Positions 5,961 through 8,456 of a DNA stretch of 8,456 nucleotides are shown piece by piece. Source of the stretch: Ilumatobacter sp. (lineage in GTDB: Bacteria; Actinomycetota; Acidimicrobiia; Acidimicrobiales; Ilumatobacteraceae); the NCBI GenBank assembly GCA_029263275.1, contig JAJCXU010000662.1:1-8456 (forward strand), written 5' to 3'. The notes below the pieces were generated by a model. The model was not told the origin of the DNA. It saw nothing but the letters and a program-made list of their open reading frames with translations, and did no database searches. How positions within the stretch are numbered: position 1 is the stretch's first letter; every line of letters starts with the position of its first letter. Position numbers and translations under genes: made by a program.

Positions 5961-6902
5961 ATGAGCGCTCTGCATGATGAGTCTCTGGCGATCCGGATGA
6001 CCGGGTTGGCGAAGACGTTTGGCGACCATGTGGCGGTCGCCGGACTTGACCTGACCGTTCCCACTGGGGAGCTGCTGTCGTTGCTCGGCCCGAATGGGGC
6101 CGGCAAGACGACGACGATCAAGATGTTGTGCTGTCTGCTCCGACCATCGGGTGGCACGGCGTCGATTCTCGGACACGACATTGCGACTGCTCCGCTCGCC
6201 GTCAAACAGGTGATCGGCGTGTCACCGCAGGAGACCGCTGTTGCTCCGAATCTGAACGCCTGGGAGAACCTGGAGATGATGGCCGGACTGCACGGGATTG
6301 ACAGGCAACGTGCGCGCCGGAGGGCTGAGGAGTTGCTGGAAGTCACTGGCCTTGCCCATCGGGCGGGCGACAAGGCGAAGCAGTACTCGGGTGGCATGCA
6401 GCGTCGACTGAGCATCGCCATGGCATTGGTCTCGGACCCTCAGGTCGTCTTCCTGGATGAGCCCACGATCGGATTGGACCCACAATCGCGGCGGGCTATG
6501 TGGGAGTACATCTCTGGTCTCAAAGGCGACATCACGATCGTGCTCACCACGCACTATCTCGAGGAGGCAGACGCGCTTGCGGATCGCATCGCAGTGGTCG
6601 ACGGCGGGCAGTTGGTCGCGCTCGGGACCCCCGACGAGCTGAAGGGCAATATGACCGGCATTCCCGTCATGGTGGTCGAGGCATCCAACGTCACTCCCGA
6701 GGCGTTCATGGCGCTCCAACAGGTGTATCCATCGGCGCGACGAATCGAAGGTGGAGTGGAGATCGAGGCGGAGCATCTGAGCATCTACGAGATCGGGGAC
6801 TGCCTGAGGCCGTTTGGAGTCGAGATCCACTCGACGGCCAAGAAACACGTGTCGCTCGACGACGTGTTCCTCGAACTGACCGGGAAGGAGCTCCGGGAAT
6901 GA
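5961..6902 (+). CDS. ABC transporter ATP-binding protein, DrrA-like (ABC-2 exporter)
   Basis: This 313-residue ABC ATPase has all motifs intact: Walker A GPNGAGKTT (43-51), Q-loop Gln90 (VSPQETAV), signature YSGGMQRR (142-149), Walker B VVFLDEPT (162-169), D-loop GLDP (171-174) and switch His198 in LTTHYLEEADALADRI. After the nucleotide-binding domain comes a tail of about 85 residues ending SLDDVFLELTGKELRE, typical of the DrrA/daunorubicin-resistance type of ABC-2 ATPase. It should sit on the inner face of the membrane and power the permease encoded next, with which it overlaps by 4 nt (ATGA). The substrate is unknown: drug, lipid or polysaccharide export are all possible for this family. 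The open frame continues upstream to 5466, but that part is antisense to the HNH gene and is not credible. An in-frame GTG at 5943 is an alternative start. Confidence 0.95.
   Translation: MSALHDESLAIRMTGLAKTFGDHVAVAGLDLTVPTGELLSLLGPNGAGKTTTIKMLCCLLRPSGGTASILGHDIATAPLAVKQVIGVSPQETAVAPNLNAWENLEMMAGLHGIDRQRARRRAEELLEVTGLAHRAGDKAKQYSGGMQRRLSIAMALVSDPQVVFLDEPTIGLDPQSRRAMWEYISGLKGDITIVLTTHYLEEADALADRIAVVDGGQLVALGTPDELKGNMTGIPVMVVEASNVTPEAFMALQQVYPSARRIEGGVEIEAEHLSIYEIGDCLRPFGVEIHSTAKKHVSLDDVFLELTGKELRE
6885..6890 (+). promoter_or_regulatory. Shine-Dalgarno of the ABC-2 permease gene
   Basis: AAGGAG followed by 8 nt and the ATG at 6899. It lies within the GKELRE codons of the ATPase gene and sets the permease start at the ATGA overlap. 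Confidence 0.75.
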
Positions 6903-7624
6903 GATCGATCGAACTTGCCAAGCGCAACCTCAAAGAGGTGCGTCGCGATCCGTTGTCGCTAGGGATCGCCCTGGCCCTCCCGCTCCTCTTGCTGCTGACG
7001 CTGCAAGCGCTCGGGGGCGACGACGTACCGTTTCTCACCCCCACGCTGCTCACGCCGGGCATCGTGTTGTTCGGGTTCGTGATGATGATGTTCAGCTCGG
7101 CGATGATCCTGTCGCGCGATCGGGAGACGTCACTGTTGGCTCGGTTCCTCACGACGCCGCTGCGATCGAGCGACTTCGTGTCGGGCTACTCGATGCCCTA
7201 CTTGCTCGTTGCGCTCGTGCAAGCGGCTGTCCTCCTCGTGGTGGGGGCACTCCTTGGGCTGGAAGTCGAGGGGTCACTCGCCCTCGTGGGCGTTGTCTTC
7301 TTCTTGATGGCGGTCTTCTACGTCGCGTTGGGAATGATCCTCGGTGCGGCCCTCACCGTCGCTCAGACGTCAGGTGCGTACGCCGTCGTGCTGATGCTGA
7401 CGATCTTTGGAGGGGCGTGGTTCGATCTCGAGCAGATCGGGGGTGTCTTCCTCACCGTGGGCGACATGCTTCCCTTCAAGCACGCACTCGACGCCACCCG
7501 CGCGGTGATGGCCGACGGCTCCGGCTTCGGTGACATCGCACCCGACCTGTATTGGATCGGCGGCTACACCGTTGGCGCTGTGCTCCTCGCGATCGTGATG
7601 TTCCAACGCAGGATGCTCGAGTAG
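6899..7624 (+). CDS. ABC-2 type transporter permease
   Basis: This 241-residue membrane protein fits the ABC-2 permease plan: a short cytoplasmic N-terminus (RSIELAKRNLKEVRRDP) and about six hydrophobic segments (roughly 19-39, 52-72, 98-120, 126-149, 155-175 and 217-235). The family-typical SRDRETSLLARFLTTPLRSSDFV loop (72-93) lies between segments two and three. A longer external loop after segment five contains the ML-PFKHALDATRAVM stretch common in this family. It should form the membrane channel, as a homodimer or with another subunit, driven by the upstream ATPase; only one permease gene is present, so a homodimer is the simplest inference. ATG 6899 overlaps the ATPase stop (ATGA) and is preceded by AAGGAG 8 nt upstream. 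The size is normal for the family. The transported substrate is not evident. Confidence 0.94.
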   Translation: MRSIELAKRNLKEVRRDPLSLGIALALPLLLLLTLQALGGDDVPFLTPTLLTPGIVLFGFVMMMFSSAMILSRDRETSLLARFLTTPLRSSDFVSGYSMPYLLVALVQAAVLLVVGALLGLEVEGSLALVGVVFFLMAVFYVALGMILGAALTVAQTSGAYAVVLMLTIFGGAWFDLEQIGGVFLTVGDMLPFKHALDATRAVMADGSGFGDIAPDLYWIGGYTVGAVLLAIVMFQRRMLE

Positions 7625-7642
7625 CGGGCGTCGCTCCGCCCG
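7625..7642 (+). terminator. Possible hairpin after the ABC-2 permease gene
   Basis: CGGGCG (7625-7630) and CGCCCG (7637-7642) form a 6-bp all-GC stem with a 6-nt loop directly after the permease stop codon. No T-tract follows, so it is at best a weak or factor-dependent terminator. The rest of the 84-bp gap holds the promoter of the next gene. Confidence 0.35.
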
Positions 7643-7696
7643 ACAATCGCTTTCGGCGGAACCAGTCGCCGTACTGCTGCGGAACACCGTGACCCC

Positions 7697-7702
7697 TAGC
7701 CT
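7697..7702 (+). promoter_or_regulatory. Putative -10 box of the PhnD-like gene
   Basis: TAGCCT followed by 6 nt (GTCGCC) and GTG 7709. This is the standard spacing for leaderless actinobacterial starts, and no Shine-Dalgarno is present. No recognisable -35 box lies 16-19 nt upstream. Confidence 0.5.
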
Positions 7703-7708
7703 GTCGCC

Positions 7709-8456
7709 GTGCGGATGATCTCCTACCTCGCCCCGGGCTATCCGGCGGCACTGTTCGAGGCGCTGGCCGAACACATCGGTTCTGAGCTGCGGTTCGAAGT
7801 CGGACGATCGGGGCCCGATCCGCTCGTCGACCCCTTCGCCGCGGGCACGGCCGACCTCGGCTGGGTGTGCTCCACCTCGTTCGTCGAGTTGACGACCGAC
7901 CGAGAGTCTTCGGTGCAGGAAGTGGGGGTCGCCTGGGTCCCGGACGATCCTGACGCCGCCGACCGACCGGTGTACTTCTCCGACGTGCTCGTCAGCCCGG
8001 ACAGCGATGCCCAGACACTCGACGATCTCGCCGGTCGACGCATCGGTTGCAATGACCCCGCGAGCCTGAGCGGGTATCACGCGCTGCGCATCGAACTCGA
8101 CCGACGCGGTCACGATCCTGCCGACTTCGCATCACTGGTGATGACCGGTGGACATCACCACTCGATTGACCAGTTGCTTGCCGGTGAACTCGACGCTGCT
8201 GTGGTCGACTCGATCGTCCGCACCCGTCGAGCCCGGCAGTGGGACGACGTCGCGGGGCTCCGGGTTGTCGAACGACTCGGCCCATGGCCGACGCAACCCG
8301 TCGTGATGCGGATCGATGCGGGGCCCGGTGAGGTCGACGCCGTGCGCGATGCGCTCGTGCGTGCGAACGACGATCCGGAAATCATGGAGCTGCTTGCCGC
8401 GTCGGCACTTGTCCGCCTCGCTCCAACCGGGCCGACTCACTGCGACGAGGTGCGTG
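7709..8456 (+). CDS. PhnD/SsuA-type substrate-binding fold protein (C-terminus off window)
   Basis: An open frame from GTG 7709 runs off the right edge without a stop (249 codons). It reads as a periplasmic-binding-protein fold of the phosphonate-binding (PF12974-like) group: ISYLAPGYPAALFEALAEHI at the start, GTADLGWVCSTSFVEL (46-61), VYFSDVLVSPDSDAQTLDDL (88-107), GRRIGCNDPASLSGYHALR (109-127) and TGGHHHSIDQLLAGELDAAV (146-165). The last two blocks match the conserved ligand-cleft and hinge regions of PhnD-like proteins. Unusually, there is no signal peptide or lipobox, so as encoded it should stay in the cytoplasm. ATG 7715 is an alternative start, but GTG 7709 has a TAGCCT box 6 nt upstream. 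Most of the usual family length is present. No phosphonate transport or C-P lyase genes are nearby, so the ligand is unknown; an enzymatic or sensory role is possible. Confidence 0.82.
   Translation, partial: MRMISYLAPGYPAALFEALAEHIGSELRFEVGRSGPDPLVDPFAAGTADLGWVCSTSFVELTTDRESSVQEVGVAWVPDDPDAADRPVYFSDVLVSPDSDAQTLDDLAGRRIGCNDPASLSGYHALRIELDRRGHDPADFASLVMTGGHHHSIDQLLAGELDAAVVDSIVRTRRARQWDDVAGLRVVERLGPWPTQPVVMRIDAGPGEVDAVRDALVRANDDPEIMELLAASALVRLAPTGPTHCDEVR

Noticed and set aside
5822..6421. N-terminal extension of the DUF222 frame into the ABC ATPase region
   Set aside because: The extra 200 codons are antisense to the ATPase Walker A and signature regions; the promoter and domain boundary both support ATG 5821.
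6222..6848. 208-codon minus-strand open frame inside the ABC ATPase gene
   Set aside because: It is an antisense shadow of a gene with complete ABC motifs.
7370..8113. Minus-strand open frame opposite the permease end and PhnD-like gene
   Set aside because: It crosses two clear genes and an intergenic promoter, and its residue composition has no family pattern.
1..8456. CRISPR arrays, tRNA/rRNA genes, insertion sequences, transposases, attachment sites
   Set aside because: I looked on both strands and saw no regularly spaced repeats, tRNA-like cloverleaf ends, transposase or integrase genes, or terminal inverted repeats.
1..8456. A novel multi-gene defence or biosynthetic system
   Set aside because: The HNH gene stands alone with its own promoter and the other units are recognisable metabolic or transport pairs; no shared architecture links them.

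Overview
This GC-rich window looks like chromosomal DNA of a high-GC actinobacterium. An Acidimicrobiia-like lineage (Ilumatobacter or relatives) is my best guess, but that is inference and not proven by any marker gene here. The main clues are an F420-dependent luciferase-like oxidoreductase, a DUF222/HNH (13E12-type) protein of a kind abundant in actinobacteria, and TANNNT -10 boxes placed 6-8 nt before start codons, the classic actinobacterial leaderless arrangement. Coding density is high, with no RNA genes, insertion sequences or CRISPR arrays.

Layout: (1) Minus strand, 1-1593: an F420-dependent LLM oxidoreductase followed 3 nt later by an EcKinase/APH-like phosphotransferase that runs off the left edge. 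(2) Plus strand, 1667-3171: an alpha/beta hydrolase and a VOC-fold protein overlapping by 1 nt, divergent from the LLM gene. Together these four look like accessory catabolism or detoxification genes, though no substrate can be read from the sequence. (3) A convergent hairpin near 3207-3237. (4) Minus strand, 3236-4317: azlC-azlD, a branched-chain amino acid exporter pair with an ATGA overlap. (5) Minus strand, 4445-5821: a DUF222/HNH protein with a well-formed sigma-70-type promoter and a direct repeat around its -35 box. (6) Plus strand, 5961-7624: a DrrA-like ABC ATPase and its ABC-2 permease, again with an ATGA overlap. (7) Plus strand, 7709 to the right edge: a PhnD-type substrate-binding fold protein without a signal peptide, missing only its C-terminus.

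The clearest whole-window pattern is in translation initiation. Four genes that begin a transcription unit (LLM, azlC, DUF222/HNH, PhnD-like) have a -10-like box 6-8 nt before the start and no Shine-Dalgarno. All four second genes of pairs have a purine-rich Shine-Dalgarno inside the upstream gene. I see no convincing new multi-gene system. The best leads are the signal-less PhnD-like protein, the operator-like repeat at the HNH/ABC divergent region, the hydrolase-VOC pair, and an interleaved inverted-repeat structure upstream of azlC.
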